The translations under genes were made by a program, and so were the position numbers. From the NCBI GenBank assembly GCA_003427395.1, contig BFEA01001053.1, positions 141,183-179,499 of the forward strand: a stretch of DNA of 38,317 nt, read 5' to 3'. Below the pieces are notes generated by a model. That model ran no database searches. It saw only the letters and a list, made by a program, of their open reading frames with translations, and was not told the origin of the DNA. Shown here piece by piece: positions 8,630-18,505 of the stretch. This DNA comes from Chara braunii. Its lineage: Eukaryota; Streptophyta; Charophyceae; Charales; Characeae. How positions within the stretch are numbered: the first letter of the stretch is position 1; each line of letters opens with the position of its first letter.

Positions 8630-8951
8630 AGTGAATGCCCCAACAGCACTGCCACAAGTGTGATGCTGCTGGGTGGAGTGCTGGCTTTTGTAGCCAGCTG
8701 ATGGCTATGGGCAGCTGCTTTGCCCACAACTAGGCAAAATTCGTTAGTGCTCCTGGCCCTTGATCGAAATCAATGGTTAGGAGCCCTGTGCCTTGGTTTT
8801 CCCCTAGGGGAACCAGGGTCATCAGATTCCAGGAGTATATGGCCGTTTCCCAGGCCAGGTGCTCCTGGAAATGGTTGTACACAGCCAATTCAAAGTTACC
8901 TGTTCAACTGAACATGCGTTGTCCCATCAGCCTCTAGAACCTTCTAGGGGC
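8630..8951. other. cluster of short perfect hairpins
   Basis: Within about 320 bases lie CATTCACT/AGTGAATG (8630-8647), CTGGCT/AGCCAG (8681-8697), TGGGCA/TGCCCA (8708-8726), a near-perfect GGTTTTCCCC/GGGGAACC (8795-8814), TTCCAGGAG/CTCCTGGAA (8827-8870), TGTTCA/TGAACA (8901-8914) and a CCTCTAGAA-based palindrome (8930-8951). The style recalls the 72-bp hairpin units at 4875-5067. No gene is seen from 8446 to 9049. Confidence 0.55.
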
Positions 8952-9049
8952 TGCACCTATTCTACGGCCACGGCCACATTCGCGGCCTTTATATTCTTCT
9001 TTTCTTCCTTTCTCCCCTTTTCTTCTTCATCCTGCCCCCTCGTTTCCCC

Positions 9050-9354
9050 CTTGGTCATTTCACAAAGTCGAGCTAGAGTCGAGCTCAACAGGGGCTCATT
9101 CCCCTGTCCTACCACGCGTCCGTATCTCGCACAAAAAAGTGCCAGATTCGGGTGTTTGGGCACCAACAACAACCCGTTCTTGAAATGAACGGGCACCATC
9201 TATTTCCCAACAAAAATGAAAAGAAGCAAAAAAAACAAAAAAAAACGAAGTAAAAAAAATCCTACCTTGAAAATGAACAGGCTGCCCGTTTTAAACGGGC
9301 GCCCTCATGCTACCTTCGAGGGACACAGTCCCCATCAGTCACTGTAGAATCTCA

Positions 9355-9386
<32 letters not shown>

Positions 9387-10674
9387 GTAGAAATGAACAG
9401 TACCAGGTTCTAGGGGTGGGTACATGTGATTTCGCCCATCCCTTCATTGGGAAGGGCCCGTTCGTCAAAACGAACGGGCACTACCACAGTTCACACGGGA
9501 AGTGAGGGGGAGGAACCGAAAAACAAGAATCTAAGAACAAATTTAAGAAACGAAATCTAACAAAAATGAAAAATCTAGAAAAAAAAAAGAAAAAGAAAAC
9601 GAAAGAAAAAACTTACCTTATAGGGAAAGCGGTCGTCTGTAAACGACACCTGCTGCCTTTTCATGGGGACTCTAAATCCCCGTCAGTTCTCCATGCGCCA
9701 TCTGGCGCCTCGTTTCTGTCATCCATTTTTTTATTTTTATTTTTTTTCTAATTCTCATTGGCTTATGCCAACGGTTATTGTCATGTTCATGGGCTCACCC
9801 ACGAGTTGTCGAAGTACAAACCCGAGTTCAAATCCTTAAAAAAAACATTACTTTTATTATTATTATTTTATTATTATTATTATTTTCAATTTATGCGTGT
9901 CATCCTTGCACAGGGGCCATGCTAATCTCGGCGCGGCCTATCTTGGTCGTGTGATCTCAGCGATCGCACGGTCGAGATGGACCGCGGCATCCATAAAGTG
10001 AAGCAGCTCCAAAAGGACCTCTGCCCAGTAGGGCACGACATTTCAGATTCGATCCCGGTGTCTGTCGGGTAGCAGTCTGGTGTTGTAACCTACTGGGCGA
10101 GCTCCTATCACGACAGTGATAGGAGCAGCTCTGGCCCAGTCGCTAACCCCATGCCGTGGCCTTGCAGGCTCCGCCTGCCTCAGGCCCAGCCTACCTGCGG
10201 CCCCGCAGGCCTCGCCTGCTTGTGGCCCGACATGCTTGGGTGACCGCGTGGCCTCGGCATCGGCGTATCAATCCCCTGGCTTGGTGTCAACCCCCGCGAC
10301 CGGGAAATAAGACCCTTCTTCCTACTCCCCCTACGTCACGGCTGTATACCCGGCGTACGTAGGCCCTAGACATTATTTTAGGTAGACTAGGTGTAGCTCT
10401 AGTCTTTCCATGACCGCACACTCCTGCGACCTTGGCGGGAGTCGCGGACGACAAACTTTACCGCTGACTCCCGTTGTTTCGATTGAACAGCAATGACGTC
10501 ACACGCCAACGACGTTATACGTCAATGATGTAAGGCTTTAGGTCTCTCAGTTATAGGTCAAGTTTGAATAACTTATGGCAGATAACCCATCTCGTCAAGT
10601 TATGAAGCCCGATTAGTCATTTACTAAGTTGGACATCGTCCGACATTAAAAAAAAAACGGGCAGATGCCCTTGT
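9050..10674. repeat. 1.6-kb dispersed repeat, copy B
   Basis: Full-length counterpart of 313-1933 in the same orientation. It keeps the GCCCGTT hairpins (9284-9300 and 9456-9479 perfect), the CCCAGTAGG/CCTACTGGG pair (10024-10032 with 10089-10097) and the perfect 11-bp stem GCTCCTATCAC/GTGATAGGAGC (10101-10111 with 10116-10126). It ends in GGGCAGATGCCCTTG exactly where a minus-strand gag fragment stops, so it probably inserted into or recombined with that element. Confidence 0.8.
10101..10126. other. perfect 11-bp hairpin in repeat B
   Basis: The arms GCTCCTATCAC and GTGATAGGAGC flank a GACA tetraloop with no mismatch. The copy-A version has one mismatch. Both sit immediately after the CCTACTGGG arm of a larger inverted pair. 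Confidence 0.6.
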
Positions 10675-11278
10675 CAGCGGTAAACGTGCTCGAGCGTCCA
10701 GCGGCAGCGCAGATCCACTGCTCATGTTGTTGAGTGGCCGCTTGCTGTGCTTGTACGCCGTCTGTGAGCTTTCGGACGTTGATCTCCAATGCGTTAAGAC
10801 GATCGACGATGTTAGAGGAGCTGGCGACGGGGGCGGCGACAGGTCGTTGCTCCATCTGTTGAAGGCGGGTGTTGAATTGCTTGACCTCGTTGTCGAGGCT
10901 ATGGATGTCCTCTTGTTGTGCAATGCACGTTGCCAGGAGGTCTGTGAGGTGGGAAAGCAACAACGAGATCCGGGGTCCGGTGCCGCTGAGTTCGCCACGT
11001 TCGGCCTTGGTCCACCATGCCGCTGCCATAGTGAGTAAAGTTTTCTCCTTCCCTAATACCTTTTTGCGTCAGATGTTGCATTCTTCATCAAAAGCCTTTG
11101 CTGCTGCCTCGCTGTGCTGGTGGTCTTGTTCCACCGCCAGTAGACGTGCTTTCTATGCATCCTCTGCCTTCTTCTTTTCTGCGGCTGCTACCTCATCCGA
11201 CCATTGCTCGACTTCGGTAATCAAAACCAGCATCCGGGCCTGATTGGCCTCGTCCGTTTCCCCTGGCTTCTGGTCCAT
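10672..11278 (-). pseudogene. N-terminal part of a retrotransposon Gag, truncated
   Basis: From ATG at 11278 the minus strand encodes MDQKPGETDEANQARMLVL and an alanine/glutamate-rich helix up to a TAG near 11155, continuing in frame for about 25 codons to a second stop. After a frame change, 11038 to 10672 reads as a coiled-coil segment (GTGPRISLLLSHLTDLLA, then LDNEVKQFNTRLQQMEQ, then NIVDRLNALEINVRKLTD). Such helical N-termini precede the capsid-like part of Gag in large plant and algal Ty3/gypsy elements. The capsid part, zinc knuckle and pol are missing, because repeat copy B begins at the break. The leader to the right carries three GCTGACRTGGCA motifs (11328-11395). Confidence 0.5.
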
Positions 11279-11479
11279 GACGGTGTTTGAGAGCAAGTGA
11301 GCATAGACCAAGCCGGGGGTTTGCTGACATGGCACTCCCTGCTGCTGACATGGCACGGTTGTCGGTTGAAGTGGCGTTGACCTGGTTTGCTGACGTGGCA
11401 ACTCACCAATGCCGCAGTAGAGAGTATCCAGAGACAGATAGAGAAGGGAAGGAGGGTGCAACAGCATAGGTGCGGGGTG

Positions 11480-12800
11480 GGTGGGGTTGATCGCCCAGAT
11501 AAGGAGCCACTAATAAAAAAGAAAAACTTGAACTTTGCAAAAAACAACTGAGAAATTAATAATTAAAAAAACCTCGACTTTGCAAGTTCCGTAGGACTCC
11601 CAATCCCCTCAAATTCAAAATAGTTAATGATAAAAAAACAACGAATTTTCAGACTGAAAATGAATAATAATAATTAATAATTAATAACGGAACTGCAAAA
11701 AGTTGTCCACAGGTTTCAAAGATTCCGAAAAAATAAAAATTTGGAATTAATCAGGTGAGAGTATGCACAGTCGAAACATGAACTGCTAGTGAGAGATTTT
11801 CCGTAAAAAAATAATTTTAGAATCTTGGAGTAATAGAAAACAACGAATTTCAAACTTTCCATTACCGTTTAAAAATGTGTGAAAAAAATAAAATCAATGC
11901 GAATACATTCAAAAAAAAATTGGGAATTTTGGGAATAACGGGAAATAGCGAGAAGAAATTCAAATCGAAATTTTCGTGATATGTGAATCGAAAAAAAAAA
12001 ACGAATCCACGGAATATTCCGAAAGAGAGAGAAAATATTCGGGATGTCCCAGCAACAAAATTTTGAAATTCAGACAAACGAGAATCGAAAATTTCAGATG
12101 CTTCGCTATTTCGGAAGCTGTGAGTTTTCAGCAAACAAATTTGTGCTAAAGGGAAAAAAAAATCCGAATTTTGTTTTTCGATTTTCGGCAATTAGGTCAA
12201 AATTCGCGATTTTGGGGACTAATTAGTGTGACCTAATCAATCAATCAATCAATCAATCAGTCCCCGTACACATGTCAGATCAGGTTTGTCACGATTCACG
12301 TGAGGGGCTCCGAAACGAACTGATACATGCCCAGGTGGGCAATGTACGTGAAGCCAAGGATCCGCAATGTGAGTAAACGTGTGAATGGACAATGCAATGT
12401 CAGTGAAAGATCAACAGGCAATGTACATCCTGATACATACAAAATGGCAGAAAAGAGTGCAGTGGAAGACTTTAAGATAAGTCCTTACGTGACCGGGACT
12501 GACGCGACACCCCATCATTCATCACGCACGTGAGAGAGGAGGAGGGACCACACACATAGAAGAACGGTCCCTCCTTGGTACACGCACATGGGGAGATACC
12601 AGAGATGAGAGATGGGGGGAAGAGGAGAGACAAAGATGGAGGCGAGGGAGAAGACCAAGATCACAATAGCGGACTCCAAAAATAGTCCCTTTCCGATGTC
12701 CAATCAATGTCTGCCTCAAGAATGTCAGATCATATCTTGGGCCTTCTGCCCAAATTAACCTAGGTCTGTATCCTGTGTCTGTAACCTCTCTCTCACTCTC
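11480..12800. other. AT-rich non-coding stretch
   Basis: This stretch is strongly A/T-rich to about 12235, with an (AATC)n microsatellite near 12236-12259. Reading frames here (for example 11862-12191 minus) are Phe- or Lys-rich products of base composition. Bases 12280-12800 also show no recognisable gene. Confidence 0.5.
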
Positions 12801-12807
12801 ATATCTA

Positions 12808-12890
12808 ATGAAGACGAAGAAGAAGAAGGAGAGGAAGAACGAGAGGAAGAAGGAGGAGGAGGAAGCGAGGGAGGCGGACGAAGAAGAAGA
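12808..12890. repeat. GA-rich simple sequence
   Basis: Purine-only GAA/GAG repeats. The opposite strand gives Ser- and Phe-rich frames that I do not consider coding. Confidence 0.6.
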
Positions 12891-13127
12891 TGTTGCCTTC
12901 CTTGTTGCCTCACCTACTGGTGCTACGCCGAACTGACCGCCGTTCTGTGTCATCGTGTGCAGGTAGCGTGTGCACAGGGAGTCCCACCTATGGCACCAGG
13001 TATGTTCCCTTCGTCGTAGGTATGGCCTCCGCCCCTCTGCCTTTCGGAGCTAAGCCTCCAAATCAGGAGCGCAGTGCTGGATCCAACAACTTGTCGCTTA
13101 ACAAGTGAGCTACTACAACTGCACCCT

Positions 13128-13171
13128 GCCCAACCTTAGCCCAGCTATAAGTAGCGCTGGGCCTGTTGGGC
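13128..13171. other. two-step hairpin
   Basis: GCCCAAC (13128-13134) and GCCCAGC (13139-13145) pair in turn with GCTGGGC (13156-13162) and GTTGGGC (13165-13171). A second inverted pair, GGTCTGG/CCAGACC, follows at 13205-13233. Bases 12891-13550 otherwise show no gene. Confidence 0.45.
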
Positions 13172-13539
13172 GCTCCTCAGGTACTGGCCTTAAACGGCCT
13201 ACTCGGTCTGGGCCCCTACCGGGTATCCAGACCGTGTTGCTGATGCAGCGTGGCACAAAAACGCGCCTCGCCTGAAAACGGCCTCGTCCCTATGTCCCTT
13301 GCCCAAGGTGTCGCATTGGGGCCTGCTAGTTCGAAACAACATCTCCGCAAGCAAAAATAGGACAACAAGTAAATAAATTAATAAATAAATAAATGCCTCC
13401 TTGATTTGAAATTTGCGACCTGGGGGCTGCCGTGGGCCTCCACGGCGCATGTCTGATGGGCATGCGGCCTGGGGGGCCCTCAGCAACCGCCAGGCCCCTC
13501 AAGTGGGCCCCGTGTGCAAGCACAGCATGTAACGTTGAA

Positions 13540-13698
13540 TATGGTGGATGGGTGACGAAGGTGGAGGAGGAACAAGGTGCAAGGTGGCTGGCAATGGCGG
13601 ACGAGTGATAGAGGTGGACTAGGAAGAAGGTGCTAGATGGTTGGCTATGTTGTATGGGTGATGGAGGTGGAGGAGGAAAAAGGTGCAAGATGGTTGGC
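13540..13698. repeat. 53-bp minisatellite, three units
   Basis: The anchor GTGAYRRAGGTGG occurs at 13552, 13605 and 13658, a 53-base period, each followed by AAGGTGCWAGRTGG. The tract is G-rich on the plus strand. Confidence 0.7.
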
Positions 13699-13783
13699 TT
13701 CCTATACCCTCCTATTTCTAAGTATTGGTCTCCGCTCCTTCGTGATGTCCAAGGCTCGAATCCGCTGAAAAATTAGATTTCAA

Positions 13784-13834
13784 AAAACTCAGATTTGCAG
13801 AAAACTCAAATTTGTAGAAAACTCATATTTGCAG
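13784..13834. repeat. 17-bp tandem repeat, three units
   Basis: AAAACTCAGATTTGCAG and two one- or two-base variants follow without gaps (13784, 13801, 13818). Just to the left, CTCGAATCC at about 13755 resembles a Pol III B box. Bases 13835-14400 show no recognisable gene. Confidence 0.7.
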
Positions 13835-14403
13835 AATTCCGATTTTTTCTGATTTTCGTAGTTGGTGAAAGGCAAAAAATTCAGATTTTCGTTTGTTGCC
13901 CCAAACAACGTCAGGTGACCTTGTAACTTGCAGATCCCATGCCTATCCCTATGAGAGAACCCTCCTAGGTGTCTGCCCCCTTCTATTTTGGATTTCGTCC
14001 GTAGCTCTAAATGAACAGTTCGGGGAAGTCCATTTTCCATTTTTTTTTGGAAGAATGGACCAAGTTAGTCACGAAACCTTGCTGGTCGCCCATGTATGCA
14101 TATCTCAGACATGGGGCCTGCAAAGTTTCAGCCCCATGACCCTTGTTTGGCATAGGGTTGTTTAGGCACCCGTGGTTGTGCCAAACAGTCGGTGGTTCAT
14201 GCCAAGGCCTTCCGTCGGATTGGAAGAGCGGTTTTCAGCAGCAGCAGTAGTCAAATTCCCAGTCCTCTATTCTCTAGCAGTCCACAACCAAGCGCACGTC
14301 ACCTATTTCGCAACAGTTTTGCAGCCAAGCGTCGGTCACCTGAAAGTGGAAGAACGACCCATCTATGATGGAACGGTGAGAGAAACGTGGGAACAAGGCA
14401 AGA

Positions 14404-16690
14404 AGAAGCAAGGACCCAAGTGGCGGTTCTCAACCAATTGAGGAAATGAACAAGACATGAAGGAATGAAGCTCACAATAATAGTGGGAGGAAGAACCAAA
14501 GTAGCGAATTACAACCAACTGGGAGATTGGACAAAACAAGGGGAAAAAGATAAAAAAAGTGGTGATTCATAACCAAAGGGAGGAAATAGACAATCCATGA
14601 AGTAACGAAGCTCACAACACTAGTGGAAGCAAAAATCGAAGTAAAGATTTACAACCAAGTGAAACATTTGACAAAACAAGGAGAGAAAAATGACAAAACA
14701 CACACATGAGACTAGACGGAACAAGAATCAAAGTGGCGATTCTCGACCAAGTGAGGAAATGGACAATGCACGAAGGAATGAAGCTCACAACCCTAGCGGA
14801 AGCAAAAACCAAAGTAGTGGTTTACAACCAAGTAAAAGATGGACAAAACATGGAGAGAAAGATTGCAAAACATACCCATAAGGCTAGTGGAAATGGACAA
14901 TCTGTGACAAAAAGTGAGAGAAACACACTCCCAAGGCTTGAATAAGCAAAGTTCAAGGTAGCGATTTACAAGGAAGTGAAGAAATGGACAATGCATGAAG
15001 GATTGAAGCTCACAACACTAGTGGAAGCAAGAACCAAATAGCGGTTCACAACCGAGTGAAAGATTGGACAAAACAAGGAGAGAAAAATGACGAAACACAC
15101 ACATGTGATTAGTACAAGTAAGAACCAAAGTGGTGATTCACAGCCAAGTGAGGAAATGAACATGCATGAAGGAATAGAGCTCACAACAATATTGGAACCA
15201 AGAACCAAAGTAGCGATTTACAACAAAGCGAAAGATTGGATAAAACAAGGAGAGAAAAATGACAAAACACATACATGTGACAAGTACAAGTAAAACTCAA
15301 AATGATGATTCACAACCAAGTGAGGAAATGGACAATGCATGAAGGAATAAAGCTCACAACACTAGTGGAAGCAAGAACTGAAGTAGTGATTTACAACCAA
15401 GTAAAAAATTAGACAAAACTAGGTGAGAAAAATGATAAAATATGCATATGTGAGTAGTAGGGGCATGACTCAACGTGACAATTCACAACCAAGTGAGGAA
15501 ATCGACAATGCATGACGGAATGAAACTCACAACACTAGTGAAAGGCAGAACCGAAGTAGCGATTTGCAACCAAGTGAAAGATTGGACAAAACAAGAAGAG
15601 AAAGATGACAAACAAGACACGCAAGGGTAGTACAGGCAAAAATTAAAGTACCGATTTACATGAAACTGAAAAAATTGACAAAGCATGAGAGACTGAAGTT
15701 CACAACATTAATGGAAGCAAGAACACAAATAGTGAACTCCACCCAAGTGAAAGATTTATCAAAACAAGGAGAGCAAGATAACCAAACACAGATACAAGTG
15801 GAAGATTGAACAAAACAAGCGGAGAAAGATGACAAAACATATACACAAGGGTAGTAGATGCAAGAATAAAAGTGGCAATTTACATGAGATTGACAGAATT
15901 GATAAAGCATGATGAAATGAAGTTCACAACACTAGTGGAAGCAAGAGTATAAGTAACGAACTATACCCAAGTAAAAGATTTATCAAAACAAAAAGAGAAA
16001 GATGACGAAACACACACACAAGGCTAGTACAGGCAAGAATCAAAGTAGCAATTTACATGGAACTAAAGAAATTGACAAAGCATGAGGGAATGGAGCTCAC
16101 AACACTACTGGAAGCATGAATACAATTAGCGAATTACACCCTAGTGCGAGATTGATCAAATAAGGAGAGAAAGATGACCAAACACACAGAAGGCTAGTAG
16201 AGGCAAGCATCAAAGTAGCGATTTTCATGAAAGTGAAGAAATGGATAAAGCATGAGGGAATAAAGTTCACAACACTAACAAAAGCAAGAACACAAGTAGC
16301 TACACCCAAGTGGTAGATTAATCAAAAAAAGGAGAGAAAGATGACCAAACACACACACAAGGCTAGTGGAGGCAAAAAGTAGCGAATCACACCCACGCTG
16401 AAGTTTGAACAAAACAAGGAGAGAAATATGACAAATCATATACACAAGGCTGATAGATGCAAGAATCAAAGTAGCGATTTATATGGAAGTGAAGAAATTG
16501 GCAAAGTATAAGGAGATAAAGTTGACAACGAAGTAAAAATACAAGTGGCTAACTGCACCCAAGTGGAAGATTGATCATAACAAGGAGAGAAAGATGACAA
16601 ATACATACACAAGGTTAGTAAAGGCAATAATCAAAGTAGTGATTTACATGGAAGAGAAGAAATTGACCAAAGCATGAAAGTTCTAGTAGG
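14404..16690. repeat. satellite-like array of about 173-bp units
   Basis: The anchor GAAGCTCACAAC (or GAAGTTCACAAC) recurs near 14471, 14611, 14784, 15009, 15180, 15353, 15526, 15700, 15923, 16096 and 16266. Most intervals are 170-174 bases, with exceptions of 140 and about 225 from internal loss or gain. Each unit has two related halves of roughly 83-90 bases, both containing the word GTRGCGATTTACAACCAAGTGA followed by an A-rich purine stretch, so the 173-bp unit looks like an ancestral dimer. Most units carry CACTAGTG. Units to the right of 15660 share variants (ACATGGAAGTGAAGAAATTG), showing local homogenisation. Minus-strand frames here are shadows of the repeat. Confidence 0.85.
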
Positions 16691-16793
16691 GAAACTTTAC
16701 CTACTCCTTTCCTTAGTCCAGAATGTTAGTGCTAAGAAAAAAGGGGGTGGAGGAGAGTAGAGGGAGAAGGAAAGAAAGAAGCAAGGGAGAAGA

Positions 16794-16796
<3 letters not shown>

Positions 16797-16827
<31 letters not shown>

Positions 16828-16830
16828 AAA

Positions 16831-16906
<76 letters not shown>

Positions 16907-16960
16907 AATAATAATATAATAAGAAGAAGATGAGGAAGAAGAGGAAGAGGAAGAAAAAAA
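16797..16960. repeat. (AAG)n(AAAT)n(AAT)n microsatellite
   Basis: AAG repeats at 16797-16825, more than 18 AAAT units to about 16903, then AAT and AAG/GAG runs. It lies at the right edge of the 173-bp array. Confidence 0.9.
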
Positions 16961-18344
16961 AAGGAAATATAAAATAAAAGGAAGAACATTTTTTCCTTTC
17001 CCACTCACCTTCTTTAGTGCCCTAGTCTTGAGATAACAATCTTGATGAAGTTTTATCTTCTCTTGTTCAATTGTCCTCTGGCTATGACTTCCTTCTCCTT
17101 CAAGCCTTCCGCACCTTTCAATTGTCTCAACCAGATGCTCTAGGCATGACTTCCTTGCTCCTCAAGCCTTCCTCAAGTTCCTTTTTTAGGCTTTACCTGA
17201 CTATGGCAGTATCCCCACTCTAACGCTATTGAGTTTTTCCCTCTAGGAGGGCTGAGGAGACCTCTTCAAGCTTTTCCTTCTCTCCAATAGCTCGAGGGCT
17301 ATGGCGGATCACCTGCCTACGCCAGCGGGACTTCCACCAGCCCCTACAACCTCCTCTTCAAGCCTAGAGCCTCTTCCAAGCTCCCAAACTGTCAGCGGTT
17401 CCCCTCCTCTCACTCCGGTTGAGCCTAGAGCTCTCCTTGGTGCATTGGGGCAACATCTACTTACCTTATGCAACTGTGAGTGAAGCGGGCTGCCCCCTTG
17501 GCTTAAGTAGGTTGGGCACAATGCTCCGCCCAACCTATGGGTCTCTCTCAAGTGCCCAAGGTGAACCGAGGTACCCTTTAGGCCTTATTTCGCCTCTGGG
17601 TCTGTCCTAGAGCAACTGGGCCTCATTTTGGTTAAGTACATGCATTATGCGTGGTTGGTACCAGCTCAGACTACCTTTGCAGCTACTCTAGGCTTCATTT
17701 TCACCTTCAGGTGTTGCCCCTTGGTTCCGAATAATCAAGGGGCAACCTTTGTTGAAAATAAAAGGCCTTTTGAATTTTTTCTTCAATTTTCCTACTGAAA
17801 ATTGAGTAGGCTGAGGTACCCCTTGTAGCTCGGTCTATTTTTCACTACAGATCTGACCAAAATCCAAGGCCATATCCAATCCGAGTTGCCCACAAGTGGT
17901 CCTTGTTTCAAATTAGAGCCCTAAGGGCTCTATTCCTTAAGTTCTAATGTGTCCGGTCACAGTCTTTGGCCAAATACACTGTTTTGTCTCTTTCCTTTTT
18001 TTGTTCCTTTCTATTTTAGGCTGCCAACTTATTTCGGAGTTAGCCGTTTGAGTTGGTATCACCAAAAACGGCCATATTCTATGGATCTGGAACTCAGATT
18101 TAAGGTTCTAAAAGAAAATCGATTACCACTCTTTTGCTTTTTTTTTTCTTTTTCTTTTTAATTCGAATTTTGTCGAGATAAGACCCCAAGGGTCTTATCT
18201 TCTCACTGCTGATTGACCTCTACTAAATGTGGAGTGATGATTCCACGATATGGACCTGTCAGTCCCTACCATGTCAGTCCCAATTAACTGGTCATTTTTC
18301 GTCCACCTTTCTCTCTCGCTTTGTCTCATTCTTTCTCCTTTTCG
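16961..18344. other. no gene seen
   Basis: Pyrimidine-rich non-coding sequence. A stretch near 17080-17185 repeats the words ATGACTTCCTT and CTCAAGCCTTCC at about 70-base spacing. Small frames near 17301-17483 overlap in both strands and carry no recognisable domain. Confidence 0.4.
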
Positions 18345-18345
18345 T

Positions 18346-18427
<82 letters not shown>
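18345..18427. repeat. poly-T tract
   Basis: About 80 T residues with one C. It could be the reverse-strand poly-A tail of a retroposed sequence, but no retroposon body is recognisable beside it. Confidence 0.85.
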
Positions 18428-18428
<1 letters not shown>

Positions 18429-18479
18429 ATGTGGTAAGTGTCAAACAACTGTTGACATTTTTCCTAGGTCATGGATTTC

Positions 18480-18505
18480 GATCTAGATCTAGATCTAGAT
18501 CAAGT
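18480..18505. repeat. (GATCTA)n short tandem repeat
   Basis: About four units of GATCTA. Related CTAGATCTTGATCTCG and CTAGATCTTTGATCTCG words occur near 18779 and 19074. Confidence 0.6.

Noticed and set aside
12522-12953. 143-codon minus-strand frame
   Set aside because: The Ser/Phe-rich part is the GA-rich simple repeat read backwards; no recognisable domain in the remainder.
14299-16469. Series of minus-strand frames of 64-84 codons
   Set aside because: All lie within the 173-bp satellite and repeat the same words; they are shadows of the array.
14404-16690. CRISPR-like array
   Set aside because: Units are contiguous and similar throughout, with no short identical repeats separated by unique spacers and no cas genes; the setting is eukaryotic.
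16697-17008. Minus-strand frames rich in Phe/Leu/Ile/Tyr
   Set aside because: They translate the (AAAT)n and (AAG)n microsatellites.
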